The notes below the pieces were generated by a model that saw only the letters and a list, made by a program, of their open reading frames with translations, was not told where the DNA came from and made no database searches. DNA of 64,000 nt. Source: Sediminibacterium soli. Lineage in GTDB: Bacteria > Bacteroidota > Bacteroidia > Chitinophagales > Chitinophagaceae. A program made the translations under genes and the position numbers. Shown here piece after piece: positions 42,727 to 51,934 of the stretch (its first letter is position 1; each line of letters begins with the position of its first letter). The stretch covers positions 248,001 to 312,000 of the forward strand of contig NZ_JAACJR010000003.1 of NCBI RefSeq assembly GCF_009939225.1, read 5' to 3'.

Positions 42727-44169
42727 ATGCATTTAAAGTACGAATCACAGCTGAGGGAACCGCTGGTGTATGGCGACAAAACCTATCACCAGGTAACGGA
42801 AGATATCGTTAGACCCATTGAGGCGAAACCATCCAGGCTTTGGTATATCGGTTTCTTTACGGCCGTTGCCCTGCTGATGTTTGGTGTGTACAGTGTGTAC
42901 AGGGAGGTTACCTACGGTATCGGTCAGTGGAACCTGAACAAGACCGTAGGATGGGGTTGGGATATCACCAACTTCGTATGGTGGGTGGGTATCGGTCACG
43001 CGGGTACGCTGATCTCTGCGATCCTGCTGCTGTTCCGCCAGGGATGGAGAACCGGTGTGAACCGTGCGGCGGAAGCCATGACCATCTTTGCGGTAATGTG
43101 CGCCGGTCAGTTCCCTATCTTCCACATGGGTCGTGTTTGGATGGCCTTCTTCGTACTGCCTTATCCCAACACACGCGGTCCGCTCTGGGTGAACTTTAAC
43201 TCACCGCTGTTATGGGATGTGTTCGCGATCTCCACCTATTTTACCGTATCACTTTTATTCTGGTATTCAGGTCTGATCCCCGATTTTGCCACCGTACGCG
43301 ACCGCGCTTTCACCAAACTGCGTAAGCGTTTGTATGGTATTGCATCATTCGGCTGGACAGGCTCCACCAAACACTGGCAGCGTCATGAAAGTCTTTCGCT
43401 GGTACTCGCCGGTCTGAGTACGCCGCTGGTACTGTCGGTACACACAATCGTATCCTTTGACTTCGCCACTTCGGTGATTCCCGGATGGCATACCACCATC
43501 TTTCCACCGTACTTCGTTGCCGGTGCCATCTTCTCGGGGTTTGCGATGACGCAGACACTGCTGCTGGTGGTACGTAAGGTATTCGGTCTGCAGGATTACA
43601 TCACCATGGGTCACGTGGAAGCGATGAACAAGGTGATCGTACTTACAGGTTCCATCGTAGGTATTGCCTATCTGACCGAACTGTTCATGGGCTGGTACAG
43701 CCAGAACAAATACGAAGGATACACTTTCTGGTACAGCCGTGCCTACCTGTTCAGTCCCTATGGCTGGAGCTACTGGGGCATGATGGCATGTAACGTGCTG
43801 AGCCCGCAGATATTCTGGTTCCGGAAAATGAGAAGGAACCTGTTCGTAACCTTCTTTATGAGCATCATCGTGAACACGGGTATGTGGTTCGAGCGTTTTG
43901 TGATCATCGTTACCTCGCTGTACCGCGATTATCTTCCGTCAAGCTGGTCTGTGTACTATCATCCGACCATCTGGGAGATCGGTTTTTACATGGGAACATT
44001 CGGCCTGTTCTTTACCTGCTTCTTCCTGTTCGCGAAGTATTTCCCGACGATCGCGATCGCAGAGATCAAGTATGTACTGAAAACAACAGGTGAATCCTAT
44101 AAAGACAAAATGGGCGTTTACGAAGCACAGCCGCTTGAGCAGTTTGCGCATGACCAGACGCACCATTGA
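42727..44169 (+). CDS. actC: Alternative complex III subunit C, NrfD-like membrane protein
   Basis: A 480-residue protein with about ten membrane helices of the NrfD/PsrC type (for example LWYIGFFTAVALLMFGVYSVY, WWVGIGHAGTLISAILLLF, FPIFHMGRVWMAFFVLPYP). In alternative complex III it forms, with ActB, the menaquinol oxidation site. Length and motifs are normal for the family. It would normally follow actB by a short gap; here the inserted cassette and repeat lie between. It is followed after 147 bp by actD. Confidence 0.95.
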   Translation: MHLKYESQLREPLVYGDKTYHQVTEDIVRPIEAKPSRLWYIGFFTAVALLMFGVYSVYREVTYGIGQWNLNKTVGWGWDITNFVWWVGIGHAGTLISAILLLFRQGWRTGVNRAAEAMTIFAVMCAGQFPIFHMGRVWMAFFVLPYPNTRGPLWVNFNSPLLWDVFAISTYFTVSLLFWYSGLIPDFATVRDRAFTKLRKRLYGIASFGWTGSTKHWQRHESLSLVLAGLSTPLVLSVHTIVSFDFATSVIPGWHTTIFPPYFVAGAIFSGFAMTQTLLLVVRKVFGLQDYITMGHVEAMNKVIVLTGSIVGIAYLTELFMGWYSQNKYEGYTFWYSRAYLFSPYGWSYWGMMACNVLSPQIFWFRKMRRNLFVTFFMSIIVNTGMWFERFVIIVTSLYRDYLPSSWSVYYHPTIWEIGFYMGTFGLFFTCFFLFAKYFPTIAIAEIKYVLKTTGESYKDKMGVYEAQPLEQFAHDQTHH

Positions 44170-44268
44170 TAATTTGAGAATGAGATAGTTTGAAAATTTG
44201 AAAATGCTGATTTGTTTGATCTGAAAATTCGCAATGAATATAAAACCTGTTCATTGTCAAATTTTCAA

Positions 44269-44290
44269 ACCTGCCTGCCGGCAGGCAGGT
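44269..44290. repeat. Intergenic palindrome between actC and actD
   Basis: A perfect 22-bp palindrome with each half reading ACCTGCCTGCC or its complement. It is the fullest member of the family seen in this cluster. Confidence 0.75.
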
Positions 44291-44315
44291 CGCCGAATCT
44301 TCAAATTGAACCAAT

Positions 44316-44903
44316 ATGGCTAAAAAGAAATTCGTAGTAGGCTGTTTCGATGATGAAGCGGTGCTGTTTCCGGCGGTGAAGAAAGTACGTACCGCGGGTT
44401 ACAAGATCCACGATGTGTACACACCTTTTGCCGTGCACGGTCTTGACCATGCGATAGGCGAGCGGGAAACCAGTCTGCATACTGCCGGTTTTATCTACGG
44501 CATCACCGGCACCGCCACCGCATTGAGCGGCATAGGCTGGATCTTTACGCGCGACTGGCCGCTGAACATCGGCGGTAAACCGCATTTTGCGCTGCCGGCG
44601 TGGATACCGATCATGTTCGAGCTGACCGTATTGTTCTCGGCTGTGGGAATGGTACTCACTTTCTGCTATCTCTGCCAGCTGGCACCTTTTGTTAAGAAAC
44701 ATCATTTCCATCCCCGCGCAACAGACGATCTGTTTGTGATGGTGATCGAATGCACCGATAAGACCAATGTAGACGACCTGAAAGGATTTTTGTCGAGCAA
44801 CGGCGCAAAAGAGATCGATGTACAGGTGGCTGAGACAGGCTGGTGGCTGGGTAGCTACGACAAGAACGAAGTATTATTTGAGAACAGAACCGTTGCCGCA
44901 TAA
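44316..44903 (+). CDS. actD: Alternative complex III subunit D (DUF3341)
   Basis: A 195-residue DUF3341 protein. The N-terminal part begins KKKFVVGCFDDEAVLFPAVK and contains YKIHDVYTPFAVHGLDHAIG; two membrane helices follow (about 55-75 and 95-120, FELTVLFSAVGMVLTFCYL), then a small soluble tail. It is a structural subunit without cofactors that sits with ActC and ActF in the membrane. It is spaced 17 bp from actE, in the same transcript. Confidence 0.95.
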   Translation: MAKKKFVVGCFDDEAVLFPAVKKVRTAGYKIHDVYTPFAVHGLDHAIGERETSLHTAGFIYGITGTATALSGIGWIFTRDWPLNIGGKPHFALPAWIPIMFELTVLFSAVGMVLTFCYLCQLAPFVKKHHFHPRATDDLFVMVIECTDKTNVDDLKGFLSSNGAKEIDVQVAETGWWLGSYDKNEVLFENRTVAA

Positions 44904-44920
44904 TCAAGAACAGAAAGCAA

Positions 44921-45562
44921 ATGAAAAAATCATCGATCATAACCGTTTTAGCTGCCGCAGTAGTGATTGTTAGCTGCGGTGGTAAGAATAGTCCCGGGGT
45001 AGCCTATATGCCGGATATGATGAACAGCCGCGCCTACGAAACCTATGCGGACCACAGCAACCTGGCTGAGAAGAATATCAACTATACCAGTGTGCCTGTT
45101 CCCGGAACCATCTCGCGCGAGGAGGAAATGCCTTTCCATATCGCCAAAGACCAGGGCACGGATTCATCACATTATGTGGCATCCAGGGCCGTTCCCAATC
45201 CCATCGATTCACTGAGTGAAACCGATACAAAAGAGGCGGAGCGCCTGTATATGATCAACTGCGGTATCTGTCATGGTGCCAAAATGGACGGTAACGGTCC
45301 TTTGTACAACGGCGGCTCGGGTCCTTACCCCGCTGCGCCAAAGAACCTGATCGGCGATGCCACGGTATCTGCCATGCCCGACGGACAGATGTTCTATTCG
45401 GTGACCTATGGCAAGAACCTGATGGGCTCTTACGCGTCGCAGATGAGCCGTAAGCAGCGCTGGATGGTGATTAAATACATCAAGACAAAACAGGCGGAAG
45501 CCAAAGCGAAAACGGCACCGGCAGCAACAGTCGCTGCACCCGCTGCCGCAACAGCAAAATAG
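44921..45562 (+). CDS. actE: Alternative complex III subunit E, monoheme cytochrome c lipoprotein
   Basis: A 213-residue lipoprotein (lipobox VIVSCGGK, Cys19). A single heme site, CGICH at about residues 114-118, is followed by GAKMDGNGPLYNGG and the Met-bearing AMPDGQMFYSVTYG loop. The C-terminal 30 residues are an Ala/Lys-rich tail. ActE takes electrons from ActA and is the likely donor to the CuA site of the adjacent oxidase, because CoxB here has no heme domain of its own. Confidence 0.94.
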   Translation: MKKSSIITVLAAAVVIVSCGGKNSPGVAYMPDMMNSRAYETYADHSNLAEKNINYTSVPVPGTISREEEMPFHIAKDQGTDSSHYVASRAVPNPIDSLSETDTKEAERLYMINCGICHGAKMDGNGPLYNGGSGPYPAAPKNLIGDATVSAMPDGQMFYSVTYGKNLMGSYASQMSRKQRWMVIKYIKTKQAEAKAKTAPAATVAAPAAATAK

Positions 45563-45619
45563 AAAGAACTAATTATAAAGTGCGGACACAGAGCTCGCAG
45601 CTAACTAAACTTGAATACG

Positions 45620-46849
45620 ATGGCATCTTTCAGAGAGCAATTTGAGATCCCCGGGAAAATGAAGACCTGGTCATGGGCCCTGATCGGTATCGGCGCGGTG
45701 GCGCTGATAGTGGGGCTGGTGACAAAAGGCATGAGTTCCGATGAACATGAGCAGGCCGTTTTTATCGGCACGCTGATGTACAATACGATCTTCTGGACCC
45801 TGGTATGTAATGCTGCTATGTTCTTTATCTGCGCCACCACACTGGCAATGGGCGGATGGCAGCTGTCTTTCCGCCGCGTAAGCGAAGCCATCTCCGCCAT
45901 GGTGCCGATTTTCGGCGGCATCACCATGGTTATCCTGTTCTATGTGATCTTCTCACATAACCACCATATTTACCACTGGCTGGATAAGGATGCTGTTGAG
46001 AACGACCCGCTGCTGAAAGGCAAGGCAGGCTTCCTGAACCCGGCTTTCTTCCTGATCTGGACAACGCTCACCATCGGTCTGTGGAGCATTCTGGGCTGGA
46101 GGATCCGCCAGCTCAGCCGCGAGTCTGACGAGAGCCCGATGGACAACCAGACCGGCACCAGCTTTATTTTCCGTAACACGGTTCGCGCGGCCCTGTTCAT
46201 CGTATGGTTTGCGCTGACAGTGGGCTCTACCGTGCCCTGGCTGTGGATGATGAGCATCGATGCACACTGGTATTCTACCATGTACAGCTGGTATACATTT
46301 GCCAGCACATTTGTATCGGGTATGTCCCTGATAGCGCTTTGGGTGATCTACCTGAAAAACAAAGGCTACCTGGAACTGACCAACCAGGAGCACCTGCACG
46401 ACCTGGGTAAATTCATGTTCGCCTTCTCGATCTTCTGGACCTATCTCTGGTTCTCACAGTTTATGCTGATCTGGTACGCCAATATTCCTGAAGAAACCGT
46501 TTATTTCAAGCATAGGGTGCAGGGACCTTACAAAGGCCTGTTTTACCTGAACCTGATCATCAATTTCGTTTGCCCGATCCTGATCCTGATGAAACGTTCG
46601 GCCAAACGTAACTATACGCTGATGACGTTTATGTCGGTGCTGATCCTTTTCGGCCACTGGATCGATTTCTACCAGATGGTGATAGGCAGCCTGTCGAAAG
46701 AACATGTAACGCTGGGCTGGCTCGATTTCGGTATACTCAGCCTGTTCGTGGGTATCATGATCCTGGGTGTGGCAAAATCACTGGCAAGCAGACCGCTGAT
46801 CGCAAAGTATCATCCGTTCCTGAAAGAAAGCGTGATACACCAGGTGTAG
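45620..46849 (+). CDS. actF: Alternative complex III subunit F, membrane protein
   Basis: A 409-residue protein from the ATG at 45620 (a TTG three codons earlier is less likely). About ten membrane helices, among them WSWALIGIGAVALIVGLVT and MVPIFGGITMVILFYVIFSH, make it an NrfD-like partner of ActC. In the complex it forms the second large membrane subunit, proposed to help proton movement. It ends the act genes; a 204-bp gap with a palindrome precedes coxB. Confidence 0.94.
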   Translation: MASFREQFEIPGKMKTWSWALIGIGAVALIVGLVTKGMSSDEHEQAVFIGTLMYNTIFWTLVCNAAMFFICATTLAMGGWQLSFRRVSEAISAMVPIFGGITMVILFYVIFSHNHHIYHWLDKDAVENDPLLKGKAGFLNPAFFLIWTTLTIGLWSILGWRIRQLSRESDESPMDNQTGTSFIFRNTVRAALFIVWFALTVGSTVPWLWMMSIDAHWYSTMYSWYTFASTFVSGMSLIALWVIYLKNKGYLELTNQEHLHDLGKFMFAFSIFWTYLWFSQFMLIWYANIPEETVYFKHRVQGPYKGLFYLNLIINFVCPILILMKRSAKRNYTLMTFMSVLILFGHWIDFYQMVIGSLSKEHVTLGWLDFGILSLFVGIMILGVAKSLASRPLIAKYHPFLKESVIHQV

Positions 46850-46872
46850 TAATTGGAAAATGGGGCAACCTG

Positions 46873-46884
46873 CCTGCCGGCAGG
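46873..46884. repeat. Intergenic palindrome between actF and coxB
   Basis: CCTGCCGGCAGG, preceded by ACCTG as in the 22-bp copy at 44269. The surrounding AT-rich text repeats short AATTTGAAAATTTG-like motifs, also seen in the other gaps of this cluster. Confidence 0.65.
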
Positions 46885-47053
46885 TTTGAAAATTTGAACA
46901 TGGATAATCAATGTTTCAAATGCCTAAAAGATATAAGCAGGTATAATAGTTAGAAAATGAAAAAATTCGGAGAATCAGCAATTTGAATGAGGAACGGCGA
47001 AGCGCGGCTCATTTTCAAATTCTCAAGTCTTCAGATTTTCAAATCAAAGTAGT

Positions 47054-48136
47054 ATGACAATGTTTTTAACCATAGCTGTGATTGTGCTGATCTTTGTTGT
47101 GATCTTCCAGATCGCCAAAGCCAGTGAATACGTATCAGTGCTGAAGGGAGAGGAAATTGCCCGCAAGCAGAACAACAAGATCAATGCATTCCTGATGGTT
47201 GCATTTCTGGTGCTTGGTATGATCGGCGTATGGTACTGCAATAAGGTATTGTATCATAAGACCCTGCTCCCGCACGGCTCGGCAAGTGTTGAGGGCGAAA
47301 GGGTGGATTCCATGTTATGGGTTACGCTGGCGGTAACCGGAATCGTGTTTATACTGACACAGGCGGTCCTTTTCTGGTTTTCGTACAAATACCAGGAGAG
47401 CGACAAGCGCAAAGTGTATTTCTTCCCGCACAACAACAAACTGGAAATTATCTGGACCGTTATTCCCGCCATCGTTCTGACGGTGCTGGTGATCATCGGT
47501 CTGCGTAACTGGTTCCTGTTCACCGGCGAGCCACCAGCCAATTCGATGGTGGTGGAAGTGACCGGCAAACAGTTCAACTGGATTTTCCGCTATCCCGGAA
47601 AAGACGGGGTGCTGGGTAAGAAATATTACAAAAATATCGATGATGCCAACAACAATGCCCTTGGCCAGTTGTGGGACGACAAACTCGGTCACGATGACGT
47701 GGTAAGCCAGGGTACCGTGTACCTGGTAAAAGGCAAACCGGTAAAACTGATCATCGGCTCCAGGGATGTGATCCATGATGTGGGTCTGCCCCATTTCCGT
47801 ATGAAGATGGATGCGGTTCCGGGAATACCCACCACCCTGTGGTTTACCCCGAAATATACCACCAAGGAAATGAAGGAAATCACCGGAAACCCGAACTTTG
47901 TATATGAATTGAGCTGCGACCAGATGTGCGGAAACAGCCACTATTCGATGAGAGCGGTGATAGAGGTGGTAGACCAGGAAGAATTCGATGTATGGATGGT
48001 TAAACAGAAGCCCCAGTACCTGGTGGCAAATCCCGACAAAGATCCGGCCAACGCAACACCGGCAACACCTGCGGATTCCACTAAAACGGCTGCAAAGATG
48101 GCCGCGGCAGAAACAAAGCCGGTAGCAAAATTGTAA
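47054..48136 (+). CDS. coxB: Cytochrome c oxidase subunit II
   Basis: A 360-residue protein. Three hydrophobic N-terminal segments (about 3-20, 45-62 and 84-107) and a helix at about 136-155 precede the CuA domain. CuA ligands are visible: the His in RDVIHDVGLPHFR and Cys-x3-Cys with His and Met in SCDQMCGNSHYSM. The Ala/Thr/Lys-rich tail has no CxxCH, so this is an aa3-type subunit rather than a caa3 fusion. It accepts electrons from ActE and passes them to CoxA. It is followed after 59 bp by coxA. Confidence 0.96.
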   Translation: MTMFLTIAVIVLIFVVIFQIAKASEYVSVLKGEEIARKQNNKINAFLMVAFLVLGMIGVWYCNKVLYHKTLLPHGSASVEGERVDSMLWVTLAVTGIVFILTQAVLFWFSYKYQESDKRKVYFFPHNNKLEIIWTVIPAIVLTVLVIIGLRNWFLFTGEPPANSMVVEVTGKQFNWIFRYPGKDGVLGKKYYKNIDDANNNALGQLWDDKLGHDDVVSQGTVYLVKGKPVKLIIGSRDVIHDVGLPHFRMKMDAVPGIPTTLWFTPKYTTKEMKEITGNPNFVYELSCDQMCGNSHYSMRAVIEVVDQEEFDVWMVKQKPQYLVANPDKDPANATPATPADSTKTAAKMAAAETKPVAKL

Positions 48137-48195
48137 ACAATGATTCCCGCTTCGGCGGGATGACGCATAGAACTTAATTAAAGGAGACAAAGAGT

Positions 48196-50007
48196 ATGAG
48201 CAACGAAGCTGTATTGCATACACACCACGACACAGCGCATGGCGTGCATGACGATCATCATGAGCATCATCATCATGAGACGTTCATTTCGAAGTACGTT
48301 TTCAGCATGGACCACAAAATGATCGCGAAGCAGTTCCTGATCACAGGTATGGTATGGGCGGTACTCGGTGGTTTGATGAGCGTACTGTTCCGTCTGGAAC
48401 TGGGTTATCCCGAGTCTAATTTTCCCTGGCTGAACACCCTGCTGGGTAAATGGGCCGAGAATGGCCATATCAAACCGGAGGCATATTATGCACTGGTAAC
48501 CACACACGGTACCGTGCTCGTGTTTTTTGTACTGACAGCCGGTCTTAGCGGTACGTTCGCCAACTTCCTGATCCCGCTGCAGGTGGGCGCCAGGGATATG
48601 GCTTCTCCTTTCATGAACATGCTCAGCTACTGGTTCTTCTTTGCTGCCAGCGTGATTATGTTATCTTCCCTGTTTGTAAGCACCGGGCCTTTCAGCGGTG
48701 GCTGGACGGCGTATCCGCCGCTAAGTGCACTTGCCGCGGCTTCGCCGGGTTCGGGTACGGGTATGGATCTCTGGCTGATATCGATGGCATTGTTCGTGGT
48801 ATCCTCCCTGCTGGGCGGTCTGAACTATATCGCAACGATCCTGAACATGCGTACCAAAGGCATGAGCATGACGCGTATGCCGCTCACCATCTGGGCGCTG
48901 TTCTTTACCGCCGTGCTTGGTGTACTTTCTTTCCCTGTATTGTTCTCAGGATTTATCCTGCTGATATTCGACAGGAATTTCGGAACGAGTTTTTACCTGT
49001 CAGATATCTTTATCGCAGGCGTTGGCGCATTGCCGAACGAAGGTGGCAGCGCCATCCTTTACCAGCACCTGTTCTGGTTCCTGGGTCACCCCGAAGTATA
49101 CATTATCCTGCTGCCTGCCATGGGTATGGTATCCGAGATATTGGCCGTTAACTCGCGTAAACCGATATTCGGCTACCTCGCAATGGTGGGTTCGCTGTTC
49201 GCAATCACCGTGCTGGCCTTCCTGGTATGGGCGCACCATATGTTTGTAACAGGTCTGAATCCGTTCCTTGGATCGATATTCGTATTGCTGACGCTGCTGA
49301 TCGCGGTGCCATCCGCCATCAAAGTGTTTAACTGGCTTACCACGCTGTGGCGCGGTAATATCCGCTTTACCCCGGGTATGCTGTTTGCGATCGGTTTTGT
49401 GAGCCTGTTCATCTCCGGTGGTCTTACCGGTATCTGGCTGGGTAACTCGGCGCTGGATATTCACCTGCACGATACCTATTTCGTGATCGCTCACTTCCAT
49501 ATCGTAATGGGTGTGGCTTCCATGTTCGGTATGTTTGCCGGTATCTACCACTGGTTCCCGAAAATGTATGGCCGGTACCTGAACAATACATTGGGTTATA
49601 TCCATTTCTGGGTAACCATCGTAGGCGCTTACCTGATCTTCTGGCCCATGCACTACGAAGGCCTGGCCGGTATGCCGCGTCGTTACTACGATTACGGAAC
49701 CTGGGAGAGCTTTAAACAGTTCCTCGAACTGAACCGCTTTATCAGCACCGTGGCCATGATCGTATTTGCCACACAGATACTGTTCCTGTTCAATTTCTTC
49801 TATTCCATATTCAAAGGCAGGAAAGTGACATCGTTGAATCCGTATGGTTCAAATACACTGGAGTGGACAACGCCATTGCGTCCCGGTCACGGCAACTGGC
49901 CCGGTGAAATACCCGAGGTACACCGTTGGGCATACGATTATGGTAAGGACGGAAAAGAATTCATTCCGCAGACCACACCGGTGGGCGCAGATGAAAGTCA
50001 TCATTAG
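48196..50007 (+). CDS. coxA: Cytochrome c oxidase subunit I
   Basis: A 603-residue heme-copper oxidase core with 12 or more helices. A His-rich N-terminal leader (HDDHHEHHHHETF) precedes the first helix. The low-spin heme ligand is in VTTHGTVLVFF; the CuB site has the His-Tyr pair in LGHPEVYIILLP and the two His in WAHHMF; the heme a3 region is HDTYFVIAHFHIVMG. It reduces oxygen to water and pumps protons. The His-rich leader might bind metal. A GGAG ribosome-binding site lies before the start. It is followed by a palindrome and a terminator. Confidence 0.97.
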   Translation: MSNEAVLHTHHDTAHGVHDDHHEHHHHETFISKYVFSMDHKMIAKQFLITGMVWAVLGGLMSVLFRLELGYPESNFPWLNTLLGKWAENGHIKPEAYYALVTTHGTVLVFFVLTAGLSGTFANFLIPLQVGARDMASPFMNMLSYWFFFAASVIMLSSLFVSTGPFSGGWTAYPPLSALAAASPGSGTGMDLWLISMALFVVSSLLGGLNYIATILNMRTKGMSMTRMPLTIWALFFTAVLGVLSFPVLFSGFILLIFDRNFGTSFYLSDIFIAGVGALPNEGGSAILYQHLFWFLGHPEVYIILLPAMGMVSEILAVNSRKPIFGYLAMVGSLFAITVLAFLVWAHHMFVTGLNPFLGSIFVLLTLLIAVPSAIKVFNWLTTLWRGNIRFTPGMLFAIGFVSLFISGGLTGIWLGNSALDIHLHDTYFVIAHFHIVMGVASMFGMFAGIYHWFPKMYGRYLNNTLGYIHFWVTIVGAYLIFWPMHYEGLAGMPRRYYDYGTWESFKQFLELNRFISTVAMIVFATQILFLFNFFYSIFKGRKVTSLNPYGSNTLEWTTPLRPGHGNWPGEIPEVHRWAYDYGKDGKEFIPQTTPVGADESHH

Positions 50008-50030
50008 GAGGATTTTGGAATTTTGAACCT

Positions 50031-50044
50031 GCCTGCCGGCAGGC
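50031..50044. repeat. Intergenic palindrome after coxA
   Basis: GCCTGCCGGCAGGC, a 14-bp perfect palindrome of the same family, 23 bp after the coxA stop. Confidence 0.7.
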
Positions 50045-50129
50045 AAGATTGGGAAATTTTGGAATTGAAAAACAGATCAAATCGATTTCAAAATTTCCCA
50101 GTTCCCAATTTCAAAATGATAACTGACTT

Positions 50130-50165
50130 AATGCTCCTGGTCCCGGATCGGGAGCATTGTTTTTA
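50130..50165 (+). terminator. Terminator between coxA and heme O synthase
   Basis: AATGCTCC (50130-50137) pairs with GGAGCATT (50151-50158), followed by GTTTTT. It closes the act-coxBA transcript. Confidence 0.82.
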
Positions 50166-50212
50166 AAATACACTCTGCGGCTGAACAGCAGGGTTTGCAG
50201 AGCGGGAGAAGC

Positions 50213-51172
50213 ATGGTAAACACAGCAGAGACATCCACATCGTTTTCGATAGCTTCTAAAGTGAAGGATTATTTTCAACTGATCAAATTCACTTTAAGCT
50301 TCACCGTGGTGTTTTCCTGTGTGGTGTGCTACCTGTTGGCGCCGAATGTGATCGGCTTCGACTGGTGGATGATAACAGTTCTTTTTATTGCGGGTATGCT
50401 GGTAACAGGCAGCGCCAATGCCATTAACCAGGCGGTGGAAAAAGACACCGATGCCATGATGAAGCGCACGGCCAAGCGGCCCGTTGCCAGCGGCAGAATG
50501 AGTCAGGCAGAAGCCTATGCATTCGCAGCCATAGCCGGTACCGTGGGTGTGCTGATGATGGGTTGGTTTTTCCGTTCCTCGGAAAACGGGTTCAACTGGA
50601 ACGCGGCATTGCTGTCTGCCTTCAGCCTGTTCCTGTATGCGTTCATCTACACGCCGCTGAAGAAGATCAATTCGATAGCGGTGCTGATCGGTGCATTTCC
50701 CGGCGCGTTGCCCTGCCTGATAGGCTGGGTGGCCGCCACCAATATGATCGATCCTTTCGGTACATTATTGGTGAACGGGAGAGAATACCTGAACGTGGGC
50801 GGCTGGGTGTTATTCGCCATACAGTTTCTCTGGCAGTTCCCCCATTTCTGGGCAATTGCCTGGGTGGCGCATGGCGATTACAGCAGGGCGGGTTTCAAAT
50901 TGCTGCCGGCCGACAAAGGACCCACGCGGTTTACGGCCATTCAGGCGGTAATGTATTCGGTGCTGATGATACCGGTGGGAATACTGCCCTATTATTTTGG
51001 AATGAGCGGACAGGTAAGCATGTTTATCGTACTGGCGGCAAACCTGTTCATGGTAGTGCAAAGTTTACGCCTGTACCGATCGATGGATGTGAAAGCGGCC
51101 AGAAGGGTTATGTTCAGCAGCTATATCTACCTGCCGATCGTATTGCTGGCATTGCTGGCGGATAAAGCATGA
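50213..51172 (+). CDS. cyoE: Protoheme IX farnesyltransferase (heme O synthase)
   Basis: A 319-residue UbiA-family enzyme started at the ATG at 50213, which has a GGGAG ribosome-binding site; a TTG at 50195 is less likely. The first Asp-rich motif is NAINQAVEKDTDAMMKRT and the second region is DYSRAGFKLLPADKGP; about nine membrane helices are present. It adds a farnesyl group to heme B, the first step towards the heme A of CoxA. The gene sits between coxA and the subunit III genes, as expected for this phylum. Confidence 0.95.
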   Translation: MVNTAETSTSFSIASKVKDYFQLIKFTLSFTVVFSCVVCYLLAPNVIGFDWWMITVLFIAGMLVTGSANAINQAVEKDTDAMMKRTAKRPVASGRMSQAEAYAFAAIAGTVGVLMMGWFFRSSENGFNWNAALLSAFSLFLYAFIYTPLKKINSIAVLIGAFPGALPCLIGWVAATNMIDPFGTLLVNGREYLNVGGWVLFAIQFLWQFPHFWAIAWVAHGDYSRAGFKLLPADKGPTRFTAIQAVMYSVLMIPVGILPYYFGMSGQVSMFIVLAANLFMVVQSLRLYRSMDVKAARRVMFSSYIYLPIVLLALLADKA

Positions 51173-51284
51173 GTTGATATGCGTTTTGCGGAACATGGAA
51201 GGATACATATCAAATCTGAAAGGTAAAAGAGGTTGACGCTATGGAGATTCAAGTTCTGATTTCTTAATTACTAATTAAACAAAA

Positions 51285-51857
51285 ATGATCGCTGTGCAAA
51301 CGGAGAGAAACAGGATCCACCCGCACAAGTTCACTTTGTGGGTGGCGATGGGAAGCATCATTATGATGTTTGCAGGGCTTACCAGTGCCTATATCGTAAA
51401 GAAGAACCAGGCCAACTGGCTGGAGTTCAGTCTGCCCGGTATTTTCTGGTATTCAACGCTGGTGATACTGCTGAGCAGCGTTACCATGCATCTTTCGGTA
51501 AAATCGTTCAAAGCCCGCGAACTGGGCCGGTATAAGGCGCTGATTACGCTTACGGCCCTGCTTGGCCTGGTGTTTATCATCATGCAGTACCTGGGCTTTA
51601 CAGAACTTGAATCACGCAATATTGCATTAACGGGTGCCAGGAGCAATTCATCCGCTTCTTTCCTGTTTGTGATAACCGGTCTGCATATGCTGCATGTGCT
51701 GGGTGGCGTGATCGCATTGCTGGTGGTGTTCACCAGGGCATTTGCTGCCAAACAAAGACATTACAGCGCCGTTCCGGTTGAAATAACGGCCACTTACTGG
51801 CATTTTGTAGACGTACTCTGGATATACCTTTTTGTATTTTATAACTGGATCAGCTAA
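51285..51857 (+). CDS. Cytochrome c oxidase subunit III-like protein (short form)
   Basis: A 190-residue protein with five membrane helices of the subunit III fold (KFTLWVAMGSIIMMFAGLTSAY, FVITGLHMLHVLGGVIALLVV). The C-terminal YWHFVDVLWIYLFVFYNW is the family signature. It is the first of two subunit III genes in tandem, both usual in Bacteroidota oxidase clusters. A terminator follows 10 bp after the stop, separating it from the second copy. Confidence 0.9.
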   Translation: MIAVQTERNRIHPHKFTLWVAMGSIIMMFAGLTSAYIVKKNQANWLEFSLPGIFWYSTLVILLSSVTMHLSVKSFKARELGRYKALITLTALLGLVFIIMQYLGFTELESRNIALTGARSNSSASFLFVITGLHMLHVLGGVIALLVVFTRAFAAKQRHYSAVPVEITATYWHFVDVLWIYLFVFYNWIS

Positions 51858-51866
51858 CCAAGAAAA

Positions 51867-51890
51867 AGTTGCCCGGCGGGCAGCTTTTTT
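51867..51890 (+). terminator. Terminator between the two subunit III genes
   Basis: AGTTGCCC (51867-51874) pairs with GGGCAGCT (51878-51885; one G-U pair) and a T run follows to 51890. Confidence 0.82.
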
Positions 51891-51903
51891 GGACGGCAGC
51901 CAA

Positions 51904-51911
51904 TATTTTTG
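51904..51911 (+). promoter_or_regulatory. Bacteroidota -7 box before the second subunit III gene
   Basis: TATTTTTG matches TAnnTTTG and lies between the terminator and the ATG at 51935, so the second subunit III gene probably has its own promoter. A -33 element at the standard distance is not clear. Confidence 0.45.
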
Positions 51912-51934
51912 TAACGAAATTTTAGAACTGAATC

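Noticed and set aside
47054-48136. caa3-type subunit II with a fused cytochrome c
   Set aside because: The C-terminal tail has no CxxCH motif, so the oxidase is aa3-type and ActE is the probable donor.
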